The notes under the pieces are model-generated. The model was given only the letters and a program-made list of their open reading frames with translations, was not told the DNA's origin and ran no database searches. From the NCBI GenBank assembly GCA_963204815.1, contig CAUJHQ010000115.1, positions 1 to 64,000 of the forward strand: a stretch of 64,000 nt of DNA, in the 5' to 3' direction. Below are positions 55,663 through 64,000 of this stretch, in pieces (the stretch's first letter is position 1; every line of letters starts with the position of its first letter). The translations under genes were made by a program, and so were the position numbers. The stretch is from Pseudomonadota bacterium. GTDB lineage: Bacteria > Pseudomonadota > Gammaproteobacteria > Burkholderiales > Burkholderiaceae_C.

Positions 55663-58253
55663 GGCGCGGCGTTGCCGATGCGCCGCTGCACCAGGTCGAG
55701 CAGGCGCTCCATCTCCACCGGCTTCGTCAGGTAGTCGGCGAAGCCGGCGTCGCGTGCGGCGCTGAGGTCGGCATCGGTCGCGTTGGCGCTCACGGCGACG
55801 ACCGGCACCGTGCGCGTGGCGGCGTCGGCGCGCAGGCGGCGCAGCACCTCGTAGCCGTTCATGCCGGGCAGCTGGATGTCGAGCAGCACGAGGTCGGGGC
55901 GCGCGTCGAGCGCGATCTCCAGGCCGGCCACCGGGTGCTCGGCGGTGAGCAGGCGCACGCCGGGGCAGCGCGCCAGCATGGCCTCCATCAGCACCACGTT
56001 CACCGGGTTGTCCTCGATGTAGAGCACGGTGCGCGCCGCGGCCGCCGGCGCCGCGGCGGCGGGCTCGGCGGCCGGCGCGGCGGGCTCGGCCGCCACCGCG
56101 CCCGGCGCCTTCGCCAGCCGCACCCAGAACGTGCTGCCGCGGCCGAGCTCGCTGGCGACGCCGATCTCGCCGTGCATCAGCTCGACCAGCCACTTGCTGA
56201 GCGCGAGGCCCAGGCCGGCGCCGTCGGCGTGCGGGGCGTCGACGCGCTCGAAGGCCTCGAACAGGCGCTGCTGCTGCGCGCTGCTGATGCCGGGGCCTTC
56301 GTCGCTCACCTCCAGGCGCAGCCGTGCGCCGTCGTCGCGGCAGCCCAGGCGCACCGTGCTGCCGGCGCGGCCGAACTTGACGGCGTTGGACAGCAGGTTG
56401 AGCAGCACCTGCTCGAGCCGCAGGCGGTCGGCCTCGGCGAATGCGACGCCGGCGGCCGGCGGCTCCGTGACGACGGCGATGCCGCGCTCGGCCGCCAGCG
56501 GCTGCACGCGGCGCGCGGCTTCGGCGATCAGCGGCGCCAGCGCCACCAGCGCCAGCTTCAGCTGCAGGGCGCCGGACTCCAGCCGCGCGATGTCCAGCAC
56601 CTCGTTGATGAGCGTCAGCAGGTGGCGCCCGCCGCGCAGGATCTCCTGCACGCGCGCGCGCTGCGAAGGCGCCAGCGGCTCGGCGCGGTCGGTCTCCATC
56701 AGCTGGCCGAAGCCGAGCACCGCGTTCAGCGGCGTGCGCAGTTCGTGCGACATGCGCGAGAGGAAGTCCGTCTTCACGCGGTTGGCGCGCTCGGCCTCGT
56801 TGCGCGCCGCGACCAGCGCCGCCTCGGCGGCCTTGCGCTCGTCGATGTGCCAGCCGTAGCAGATGAAGCCCTCGAAGCGCCCGCTGCTGTCGTGGCGCGG
56901 GATGCCGGTGTCGGCGATCCAGGTGCTGCGGCCGTCGGCGCGGCGCAGGCGGAACTCGATCTCGAAGCGCGTGCGCGCCTTGAAGGCAGCGGTGAACGCC
57001 TCGGCGCAGCGCTCGTAGTCGAGCGGGTCGATGCGCGCCCGCCAGGAGCTTGCGAGCTCCTGGTCCAGCGTGCGGCCGGTGTGTTCGAGCCAGCGCTGGT
57101 TGAACCAGTGCGGGCGGCCGTCGGCGTCGCTCTGCCAGACGAGCGCCGGCGCCCCGTCGGCCATGCGGCGGAAGCGCGACTCGCTTTCCGCCAGCGCGCG
57201 CTGCGCGCGCACGCTGTCGGTGACGTCGCTGTAGGTGCGCACGAGGCTGCCGTCGGGCGCGAAGTGCGACTGCACGTCGAGCACCACGCCGTCCTGCCGC
57301 ACGCGCTGGTAGCGCTGGGCGATCGCGCGCGGGTCGCCGCCGACGAAGCGCTGCAGGCCGTCGCGGCCGACGTCGTCCATCTGCTGCAGCGCCGGCCCGA
57401 AGTGGCCCTGCGCGATCTGCCAGCGCGCCAGCGCATCGAGCGTGGGCCGCTGCAGCAGCAGCGATTCGGGCAGCTGCAGCAGGTCGAGCGCACGCCGGTT
57501 GTAGGCGTTCACGCGGCCTTCGGCATCGAGGCTGAGCACGCCCTGCGACAGGCTCTCCAGCGTGACCTCGAGCACGCGCGACTTCTGCGCCAGCAGTGCA
57601 TCGCTGCGCGCCACGAGCGCGCCGCGGTCGGCTTCGGCGATGCGCGCGGCGGCGAGCGCAGCGCGTTCGCGTGCGACGCGGCGCGCTGCGCTGGCGTAGA
57701 CGAAGAACAGCAGCCCGAGCATCGCCGCGGCGACGACGATCAGCTCGGGCACCGGCTGCGCCGCGGCCACCAGCCGCAGCGCCAGCGGCGCCAGCGTGGG
57801 CACGCTGAAGAGCAGCGCGGACACGCCGTCGTACAGCGCCAGCATCATGCTGCCGGCCGCCAGGCCGGCCAGCAGCAGCGTCAGCGTCGCCAGCGTGGTG
57901 CCGCTGGCCGCGGCCGGCAGCAGCAGGGCCGCGCCGCCCCAGGCCAGCCCGTGCAGCAGCGCGCCGCCGCGAAAGAAGGTCAGCCAGTGCGCCGACGGTG
58001 CGGCATCGGCACGGCCGGCGTGGCGCCGCCACAGCACCAGCCGCGCCAGCAGCACCAGCGCCAGCATCGCGGCCCAGGCGGCGAGCGCCCGGCCGTCGAC
58101 GACACCGTGCAACGTGATGGCCAGCACGGCGGCCGCGCAGGCCGACGCCACCACCGCGGGCACCACGGCATCGGCGTGCGAGCGCAGCAACGCCGCCAGG
58201 ACGGCGGCGTCGATGCGGGGGTCGCGGGCCGCTGGCCGGCGCTCGGGGAGCAT
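55659..58253 (-). CDS. Hybrid sensor histidine kinase (PAS, HisKA, HATPase, receiver)
   Basis: FLSRMSHELRTPLNAVLGFGQL; LEVSDEGPGIS; receiver VLYIEDNPVN...DLVLLDIQLPGMNGYE...YLTKPV. Confidence 0.95.
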   Translation of the reverse strand: MLPERRPAARDPRIDAAVLAALLRSHADAVVPAVVASACAAAVLAITLHGVVDGRALAAWAAMLALVLLARLVLWRRHAGRADAAPSAHWLTFFRGGALLHGLAWGGAALLLPAAASGTTLATLTLLLAGLAAGSMMLALYDGVSALLFSVPTLAPLALRLVAAAQPVPELIVVAAAMLGLLFFVYASAARRVARERAALAAARIAEADRGALVARSDALLAQKSRVLEVTLESLSQGVLSLDAEGRVNAYNRRALDLLQLPESLLLQRPTLDALARWQIAQGHFGPALQQMDDVGRDGLQRFVGGDPRAIAQRYQRVRQDGVVLDVQSHFAPDGSLVRTYSDVTDSVRAQRALAESESRFRRMADGAPALVWQSDADGRPHWFNQRWLEHTGRTLDQELASSWRARIDPLDYERCAEAFTAAFKARTRFEIEFRLRRADGRSTWIADTGIPRHDSSGRFEGFICYGWHIDERKAAEAALVAARNEAERANRVKTDFLSRMSHELRTPLNAVLGFGQLMETDRAEPLAPSQRARVQEILRGGRHLLTLINEVLDIARLESGALQLKLALVALAPLIAEAARRVQPLAAERGIAVVTEPPAAGVAFAEADRLRLEQVLLNLLSNAVKFGRAGSTVRLGCRDDGARLRLEVSDEGPGISSAQQQRLFEAFERVDAPHADGAGLGLALSKWLVELMHGEIGVASELGRGSTFWVRLAKAPGAVAAEPAAPAAEPAAAAPAAAARTVLYIEDNPVNVVLMEAMLARCPGVRLLTAEHPVAGLEIALDARPDLVLLDIQLPGMNGYEVLRRLRADAATRTVPVVAVSANATDADLSAARDAGFADYLTKPVEMERLLDLVQRRIGNAAP

Positions 58254-58305
58254 GCCCCGATTCTGCCGGCGGCCGGACGCCGTGGCGGCCGTGCGAGCCG
58301 GTGGG

Positions 58306-59844
58306 TCAGCCCGGCCGCAGCGTGAAGCGCTGCACGACTTCGCCCAGTCGTGCGGCCTGTTCCTTCAGCGATTCGGCGGCGGCGGCGCTCTGCTCGACGA
58401 GCGCGGCGTTCTGCTGCGTCATGTGATCCAGGTGCGTGACGGCGCCGTTGACCTGGCCGATGCCGCTGCTCTGCTCGCCGGCGGCGGCGCTGATCTCGCC
58501 GATGATGTCGCTCACGCGCTGCACGCTGGCGACGATCTCGCCCATCGTGCTGCCGGCGTCGGCGACCAGACGCGAGCCCGACTCGACCTTGTCGACCGAG
58601 TTGCCGATGAGCGCCTTGATCTCGCGCGCCGCCTCGGCGCTTCGGCCGGCCAGCGAGCGCACCTCGCTGGCGACGACGGCGAAGCCGCGGCCCTGCTCGC
58701 CGGCGCGTGCGGCCTCCACCGCGGCATTGAGCGCGAGGATGTTGGTCTGGAACGCGATGCCGTCGATGACGCCGATGATGTCGGCGATCTTCTTCGAGCT
58801 GGCGGTGATCTCGTCCATCGTCGAGACCACCTCGGCGACGACGCGGCCGCCGCGCTGCGCGACTTCGGCGGCCGAGCTGGCGAGCTGGTTGGCCTGGCGC
58901 GCCGAGTCGGCGCTCTGCGTGACGGTGCTGGTCAGCTGCTCCATCGACGCCGCGGTCTGCTGCAGCGAGCTGGCGGCCTGCTCGGTGCGCGAGGACAGGT
59001 CGAGGTTGCCGCCGGCGATCTCCACCGTCGCGGTGTGGATCGACTGCGTCGAGGCCTGCACCGTGCGCAGCGAGTCGGCGAGCGCCTCGGTCATGCGGCC
59101 CATCGAGCGCAGCATGTCGCCGACCTCGTCGTTGCGCGTGCTGCTCGGCACGGCGTCGAGCCGGCCTTCGGACACGCGCGCCGCCACGCGGCCGGCCTCG
59201 GCGAGGTCGGCCACCAGCCGGCGCTGCATCAGCCACGAAGCGGCTACGGCGCCCAGCGCGGCCAGCAGGCCCAGCGCGCCGAGCGCCAGGCTGGTGCGCA
59301 GCGCCGCCTGGCGCGCCGAGACGGCGGCCTCGTCGTTGAGCTCGCCGATGCGCTTGACCACCGCCGCCGCGCCGAGCGCGAGCTTGGCGAAGGTGGCGTC
59401 GGCGCCCTGCATCGCGGCGATGCCGGTGTTGGGGTCGACGCTGGCCATGTCGATCGCGTTGTCGGCCTGCTTCAGGTAGCGGTCGACCTCGTCGGCGGCG
59501 CGCCCGATGGTGGCGCGCAACTCGTCGTCGTCGGCGCCGCTGGCCACCGCGCCGAGCGTGCGCTTGGCGCCGTCGAGCTGGGTCTTCAGCTGGGCCCGCA
59601 CCGCGGTCATCTTCGCCTCGTCGAGCGAGCCCGACAGCAGCACCGTGCGGTAGGCCGACGCGTGCAGTTCGCCGAGCTGTGTCTGCACCGCCGAGAGCTT
59701 CTTGAAGTCGTCGAGGTGGCCCTTGAAGTCGGCCTGGCTCGACGCCGCCTGCCCGACGAGCAGCACGCTGTTCACCTGGCCGGCGGCCAGCAGCAGCACG
59801 GCCGTGGCCAGCGGCGCCAGGATCAGCTTGGCTCCGAGTTTCAT
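58306..59844 (-). CDS. Methyl-accepting chemotaxis protein (4-helix-bundle-like sensor plus HAMP)
   Basis: Canonical MCP hairpin [40 protein letters not shown]; ends ...RFTLRPG. Confidence 0.95.
   Translation of the reverse strand: MKLGAKLILAPLATAVLLLAAGQVNSVLLVGQAASSQADFKGHLDDFKKLSAVQTQLGELHASAYRTVLLSGSLDEAKMTAVRAQLKTQLDGAKRTLGAVASGADDDELRATIGRAADEVDRYLKQADNAIDMASVDPNTGIAAMQGADATFAKLALGAAAVVKRIGELNDEAAVSARQAALRTSLALGALGLLAALGAVAASWLMQRRLVADLAEAGRVAARVSEGRLDAVPSSTRNDEVGDMLRSMGRMTEALADSLRTVQASTQSIHTATVEIAGGNLDLSSRTEQAASSLQQTAASMEQLTSTVTQSADSARQANQLASSAAEVAQRGGRVVAEVVSTMDEITASSKKIADIIGVIDGIAFQTNILALNAAVEAARAGEQGRGFAVVASEVRSLAGRSAEAAREIKALIGNSVDKVESGSRLVADAGSTMGEIVASVQRVSDIIGEISAAAGEQSSGIGQVNGAVTHLDHMTQQNAALVEQSAAAAESLKEQAARLGEVVQRFTLRPG
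58374..58990 (-). repeat. MCP signalling-domain repeat copy 1
   Basis: Near-identical DNA to 61562-62185 and 63002-63620 by eye; limits approximate. Confidence 0.85.
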
Positions 59845-59898
59845 CTTGTGTCCCTGCGAATCCGGTTCCCGGCGCAGCGCGTGGCGCCGCGCCGTCGT

Positions 59899-60375
59899 TT
59901 ACTTGTAGACACCGCCGCAGACGACGGCATCGTCCAGCTTCTCGCAGTACATGCTCTTCGGCTCGATCTTCTTGGACACCGGGTTGGTGAACTTGTAGTC
60001 CTGCCAGAAGGTGCCCTTGGCCTGCGCCAGTTCGACACGCTCCTTCACGAAGGCCTTGCCGTCGATGTCCTTCAGCTCGATCAGGTTCTTCCCGACCATC
60101 TTCTCGTTCGCGCCGTGCGCGCGCACGACGCCGTCGAGGCCGTAGACCACGAGGTACAGGTCGCGGTCGATGAAGCTGCCGGCCTTGTTGCTGATCTCGG
60201 CGTAGCCCTTGTCCTTGCCGTTCGACTTGATGAAGGCGACGCCCTTCTTGACCATCGAGGTCGCCTCGGCCGGCGTGGCGTTGCCGCTCGGCGCGGCGCT
60301 GGCGGCCAGCGGCGCCGCGGCCACCAGGGCGGCGACGGCGAAGGCCAGCGTGCGGGGGGTGCAGGACAGGGTCAT
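59899..60375 (-). CDS. Periplasmic single-Cache-like domain protein
   Basis: Signal peptide; DRDLYLVVYGLDGVVRAHGANEKMVGKNLIELKDIDGKAFVKE...GTFWQDYKF. Confidence 0.88.
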   Translation of the reverse strand: MTLSCTPRTLAFAVAALVAAAPLAASAAPSGNATPAEATSMVKKGVAFIKSNGKDKGYAEISNKAGSFIDRDLYLVVYGLDGVVRAHGANEKMVGKNLIELKDIDGKAFVKERVELAQAKGTFWQDYKFTNPVSKKIEPKSMYCEKLDDAVVCGGVYK

Positions 60376-60497
60376 GGTGCGCTCCGTCGAAGTGAGGCGT
60401 TGGGGGATGAGTGCGAATTCACTCGATCTTCCAATTTCGGCGTTTTCCGCGCCGGCTTGAGGCCGCGCCAGGCACCCGGCCGCAACGCGGCGCACAA

Positions 60498-60527
60498 AGC
60501 AAAAAGACCGCACGGCGGCGGTCTTGG
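60498..60527 (-). terminator. Rho-independent terminator downstream of the CheW gene
   Basis: AAGACCGC (60504-60511)/GCGGTCTT (60518-60525) perfect 8-bp stem, 6-nt loop, followed by a T run on the minus strand. Confidence 0.8.
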
Positions 60528-60574
60528 TCGGAGGGCGGGTGAACCGGGCGCCGCGCGGGCGCCGGGCGCGGCGC

Positions 60575-61144
60575 TCAGTTGTTGCCCATCAGCCCCATGT
60601 CGGCGCCGCTCATCAGCGCTTCGATGTCCATCAGGATCAGCATGCGCTCGGTCGACTTCTCGCCGTCGCCGTTCTTCACGGTGCCGATGCCGGTGATGAA
60701 GTCGGCGTCGATGCTGGAGCTGAGTTCGGGCGCGGGGCGGATCTGCTCCTTGCCGAGTTCGAGCACGTCGGACACCGAGTCGACGACGGCGCCGACGACG
60801 CGGCCCCGCACGTTGAGCACGATGACGACGGTGAAGCCGTTGTACTCGGCGCTGTCGCATCCCAGCTTCAGGCGCAGGTCGACGATCGGCACGATGACGC
60901 CGCGCAGGTTGACCACGCCCTTCAGGAACGACGGCGCGTTGGCGATGCGGGTCGGCGGCTCGTAGGAGCGGATCTCCTGCACGCGCAGGATGTCGATGCC
61001 GTATTCCTCGGCGCCGAGGCGGAAGGTCAGGAACTCGCCGCCGGAGTGGGCTTCGCGTTCGCCCGCGACGCCACCCTGGGCGGCGTTGAGGGCACGGCTG
61101 GCTTCGTGGCGGGCGACGTGGCTGGCTTCGGTGATCATGTCCAT
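60575..61144 (-). CDS. cheW: Chemotaxis protein CheW
   Basis: [58 protein letters not shown]. Confidence 0.95.
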   Translation of the reverse strand: MDMITEASHVARHEASRALNAAQGGVAGEREAHSGGEFLTFRLGAEEYGIDILRVQEIRSYEPPTRIANAPSFLKGVVNLRGVIVPIVDLRLKLGCDSAEYNGFTVVIVLNVRGRVVGAVVDSVSDVLELGKEQIRPAPELSSSIDADFITGIGTVKNGDGEKSTERMLILMDIEALMSGADMGLMGNN

Positions 61145-61206
61145 GGCGGAAATCCTGTGCAGTCGTGTGTGGGGTATCGGCGCGGGCTCGGACTACTTGA
61201 GCCCGC

Positions 61207-62901
61207 TCAGAACGTTTCCCAGTCGCCGTCGGCAGCGGTGGCGACCTTGGCGGCCGCGCTGCTCGCCGCGGCTGGGGCCGGGGCGGCGGGCCGGGCCACG
61301 GTCTTCTTCGCCGGCGCCGGCGCCACCGCAGCAGGAGCGGCGGCGGGCTTCGCAGTCGGCTTCGCGGCTGGCTTCGAGGAGGGTTTCGAGGCCGGCTTCG
61401 AGGCCGGCTTCACGGCCGCCTTCGCCGCCAGCCTGGGCGGCGCCGCGGCCGCGCTGGCGATGGCCTTCGACGCCAGTCGGGCTGGCGCGACGGCCGGCGC
61501 GGCGGCACCGTCGAGCTTGAACTGGGCCACCAGCGCGGCGAGCTTGTCGGCCTGCAGCTTCATCGCCTCGGCGGCGGCGGCGCTCTGCTCGACGAGCGCG
61601 GCGTTCTGCTGCGTCATCTGGTCGAGCTGGGTGACGGCGCCGTTGACCTGGCCGATGCCGCTGCTCTGCTCGCCGGCGGCGGCGCTGATCTCGCCGATGA
61701 TGTCGCTCACGCGCTGCACGCTGGCGACGATCTCGCCCATCGTGCTGCCGGCGTCGGCGACCAGGCGCGAACCGGACTCGACCTTGTCGACCGAGTTGCC
61801 GATGAGCGCCTTGATCTCGCGCGCCGCTTCGGCGCTGCGGCCGGCCAGCGAGCGCACCACGCTGGCAACGACCGCGAAGCCGCGGCCCAGCTCGCCGGCG
61901 CGGGCCGCCTCTACCGCGGCATTGAGCGCGAGGATGTTGGTCTGGAACGCGATGCCGTCGATGACACCGATGATGTCGGCGATCTTCTTGGAGCTGGCGG
62001 TGATCTCGTCCATCGTCGAGACCACCTCGGCAACGACGCGGCCGCCGCGCTGCGCGACTTCGGCGGCCGAGCTGGCGAGCTGGTTGGCCTGGCGCGCCGA
62101 GTCGGCGCTCTGCGTGACGGTGCTGGTCAACTGCTCCATCGACGACGCGGTCTGCTGCAGCGAGCTGGCGGTCTGTTCGGTGCGGCGGCTCAGGTCGTCG
62201 TTGCCGCTGGCGATCTCGGTCGAGCCGGTGCGGATCGAGTCGGCGCTGCTGCGCACCTGGCCGAGCACCTGCTCGATGTGCGCCAGCGCCCGCTGCAGCT
62301 GCCGCGTCTGCGCCGAGTTCACGGTGCCGTGCGTCGCCGTGAAGTCGATCGCCCCGTGCTCGTCGATCAAGCGGTCGGCGATGCGGGCCAGTTCCTGGCC
62401 GGCGGCGGCGTCCTTGTGGGCGCGCGCGGCCAGCAGGATCAGGATGCCGGCCTCGGCGACGACGTAGCTCGCGTGCTCGATGACGACGCCCAGCCCCGGC
62501 TTCGTGAAGCAGATCGGGCCCCAGCCCCACTCCTGGAAGAAGTTGAAGCTCAGGTGGTGCACGGCGATCGTCGCCGCGCCGGCGACCACGGCGTCCCAGC
62601 GCCGGTAGACGGAGGTGACGGCGAGGAAGGCGAAGACGGCGAAGTGCGCCTCGGCCTGGCCGCGCGCGGCGTGGATCAGCAGGCCGACCATCGCCATGCC
62701 CAGCACCGGCAGGCCGAGTGCGGCGCCGGTGCCGCCGCGCGACGCCGCCGCCACCGCGAAGGCGACGCCGAGCAGCGGCAGCCCGACCATCAGGATGGTG
62801 CCCAGGCCGGCGTTCGCCGCGCCGTAGGCCAGCGCACCGACCAGCGTGACGCCGATGGCGACGAGCACGAGCCGGTCGTCGTGTGCAAGGACTGCCTTCA
62901 T
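61207..62901 (-). CDS. Methyl-accepting chemotaxis protein with multi-TM N-terminus and C-terminal DWETF
   Basis: About six hydrophobic segments, no obvious periplasmic domain; canonical MCP hairpin; Lys/Pro/Ala linker; terminal DWETF. Confidence 0.93.
   Translation of the reverse strand: MKAVLAHDDRLVLVAIGVTLVGALAYGAANAGLGTILMVGLPLLGVAFAVAAASRGGTGAALGLPVLGMAMVGLLIHAARGQAEAHFAVFAFLAVTSVYRRWDAVVAGAATIAVHHLSFNFFQEWGWGPICFTKPGLGVVIEHASYVVAEAGILILLAARAHKDAAAGQELARIADRLIDEHGAIDFTATHGTVNSAQTRQLQRALAHIEQVLGQVRSSADSIRTGSTEIASGNDDLSRRTEQTASSLQQTASSMEQLTSTVTQSADSARQANQLASSAAEVAQRGGRVVAEVVSTMDEITASSKKIADIIGVIDGIAFQTNILALNAAVEAARAGELGRGFAVVASVVRSLAGRSAEAAREIKALIGNSVDKVESGSRLVADAGSTMGEIVASVQRVSDIIGEISAAAGEQSSGIGQVNGAVTQLDQMTQQNAALVEQSAAAAEAMKLQADKLAALVAQFKLDGAAAPAVAPARLASKAIASAAAAPPRLAAKAAVKPASKPASKPSSKPAAKPTAKPAAAPAAVAPAPAKKTVARPAAPAPAAASSAAAKVATAADGDWETF
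61346..61429 (-). repeat. 12-bp minisatellite (about 7 units) in the MCP C-terminal linker
   Basis: GGCTTCGCAGTC GGCTTCGCGGCT GGCTTCGAGGAG GGTTTCGAGGCC GGCTTCGAGGCC GGCTTCACGGCC GCCTTCGCCGCC; encodes (A/S)KPx repeats. Confidence 0.85.
61562..62185 (-). repeat. MCP signalling-domain repeat copy 2
   Basis: Near-identical DNA to the other two MCP signalling domains; limits approximate. Confidence 0.85.
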
Positions 62902-62929
62902 GGAGGCGCTCTCTTTCGGGTGAGGTGGA

Positions 62930-64000
62930 CTACGCGGCCTGGGTGCCGCTCTGGAGACGGAAGGTGGCCACCAGCGTCGACAGCCGCGCGGCCTGTTCCT
63001 TCAGCGATTCGGCGGCGGCGGCGCTCTGCTCGACGAGGGCGGCGTTCTGCTGCGTCATCTGGTCGAGCTGGGTGACGGCGCCGTTGACCTGGCCGATGCC
63101 GCTGCTCTGTTCGCCGGCAGCGGCGCTGATCTCGCCGATGATGTCGCTCACGCGCTGCACGCTGGCGACGATCTCGCCCATCGTGCTGCCGGCGTCGGCG
63201 ACCAGGCGCGAGCCCGACTCGACCTTGTCGACCGAGTTGCCGATGAGCGCCTTGATCTCGCGCGCCGCCTCGGCGCTGCGGCCGGCCAGCGAGCGCACCT
63301 CGCTGGCGACGACGGCGAAGCCGCGGCCCTGCTCGCCGGCACGCGCCGCCTCCACCGCGGCGTTGAGCGCGAGGATGTTGGTCTGGAACGCGATGCCGTC
63401 GATGACGCCGATGATGTCGGCGATCTTCTTGGAGCTGGCGGTGATCTCGTCCATCGTCGAGACCACCTCGGCGACGACGCGGCCGCCGCGCTGCGCGACT
63501 TCGGCGGCGGAGCTGGCGAGCTGGCTGGCCTGGCGTGCCGAGTCGGCACTCTGCGTGACGGTGCCGGTGAGTTGCGTCATCGAGCTCGCCGTCTGCTGCA
63601 GCGAGCCGGCGGCCTGCTCCGTGCGGTGGCTGAGGTCGACGTTGCCGGACGCCACCTCGCTGCTGGCGGCCTGGATGCTCTGCGACGACGCGTGCACCTC
63701 GCGCACCACGCGCGCCAGGCTGGACTGCATGGTCTGCAGCGCGGCCAGCAGGTCGCTCGCCTCGTCGCGACCCTCGACGCGGATCGGCCGCGTCAGGTCG
63801 CCACCGGCGATGGCCTGCGCCACCGTGCGCGCGTAGCCGATCGGCCCGGTGATCGACACCGAGTTCAACGCCGTCAGCGGCGCCACGACCACCACGACGG
63901 CGACGACGATGGCGACGAAGACGATGAACAGCGTCTTCATCATCGACGTGAAGGCGGCCTGCGTGGCGCCGACCTCGTCGTGCACGATGGTGTTGATCTT
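62930..64000 (-). CDS. Methyl-accepting chemotaxis protein (N-terminus truncated by window edge)
   Basis: HAMP-like [38 protein letters not shown] plus canonical MCP hairpin; reading frame stays open to 64000. Confidence 0.93.
   Translation of the reverse strand, partial: KINTIVHDEVGATQAAFTSMMKTLFIVFVAIVVAVVVVVAPLTALNSVSITGPIGYARTVAQAIAGGDLTRPIRVEGRDEASDLLAALQTMQSSLARVVREVHASSQSIQAASSEVASGNVDLSHRTEQAAGSLQQTASSMTQLTGTVTQSADSARQASQLASSAAEVAQRGGRVVAEVVSTMDEITASSKKIADIIGVIDGIAFQTNILALNAAVEAARAGEQGRGFAVVASEVRSLAGRSAEAAREIKALIGNSVDKVESGSRLVADAGSTMGEIVASVQRVSDIIGEISAAAGEQSSGIGQVNGAVTQLDQMTQQNAALVEQSAAAAESLKEQAARLSTLVATFRLQSGTQAA
63002..63620 (-). repeat. MCP signalling-domain repeat copy 3
   Basis: Near-identical DNA to the other two MCP signalling domains; limits approximate. 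Confidence 0.85.

Noticed and set aside
53085-58325. 1746-aa plus-strand ORF and the opposing 1644-aa minus-strand ORF (53098-58032)
   Set aside because: Arg/Ala/Gly-rich shadow frames of the FtsX-like and hybrid kinase genes; typical artefact of very GC-rich DNA, with no domain signatures.

Overview
This window is a GC-rich bacterial chromosomal segment. The gene families and layout suggest a Burkholderiales-like betaproteobacterium (inference). It holds about 60 supported protein-coding genes, with no rRNA, tRNA, CRISPR, prophage or transposase detected by eye. The main blocks are: (1) a LysR regulator divergent from a GAF protein, a TRAP transporter, and VOC, alpha/beta-hydrolase and FAD-monooxygenase genes (0.3-7.4 kb); (2) urtABCDE urea-type ABC transporter genes, with a sensor kinase divergent from urtA and a response regulator convergent with that kinase (8.2-16.0 kb); (3) nucleoside and housekeeping genes, hydrolases, a VTT-flavoprotein/DUF547/flavoprotein run, TerB, GGDEF and Bug-type SBP genes (16.2-31.8 kb); (4) a secreted Ig/beta-helix lipoprotein, a small orphan ORF and a 1178-codon BTAD/AAA (SARP-like) regulator (31.8-39.2 kb); (5) a tandem glycine riboswitch in front of an orphan LivK-type binding protein (40.6-42.0 kb); (6) an ECF sigma, ferritin-like, cytochrome c unit (42.8-44.5 kb); (7) a LytS-type kinase, a degenerate LytS-like paralog, a periplasmic cupin and a LytTR regulator (44.7-48.0 kb); (8) a vanadium-haloperoxidase-like lipoprotein, an MBL hydrolase and a YeeE pair (48.2-52.2 kb); (9) a chemoreceptor cluster with three near-identical signalling domains, one receptor carrying a 12-bp minisatellite linker and a C-terminal DWETF tether (58.3-64 kb). 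The best candidates for undescribed biology are the kinase/pseudokinase/cupin/LytTR module, the glycine riboswitch on an orphan binding protein, the SARP/small-protein/beta-helix lipoprotein operon and the chemoreceptor tether minisatellite. All calls come from reading the sequence and supplied translations; no database search was run.
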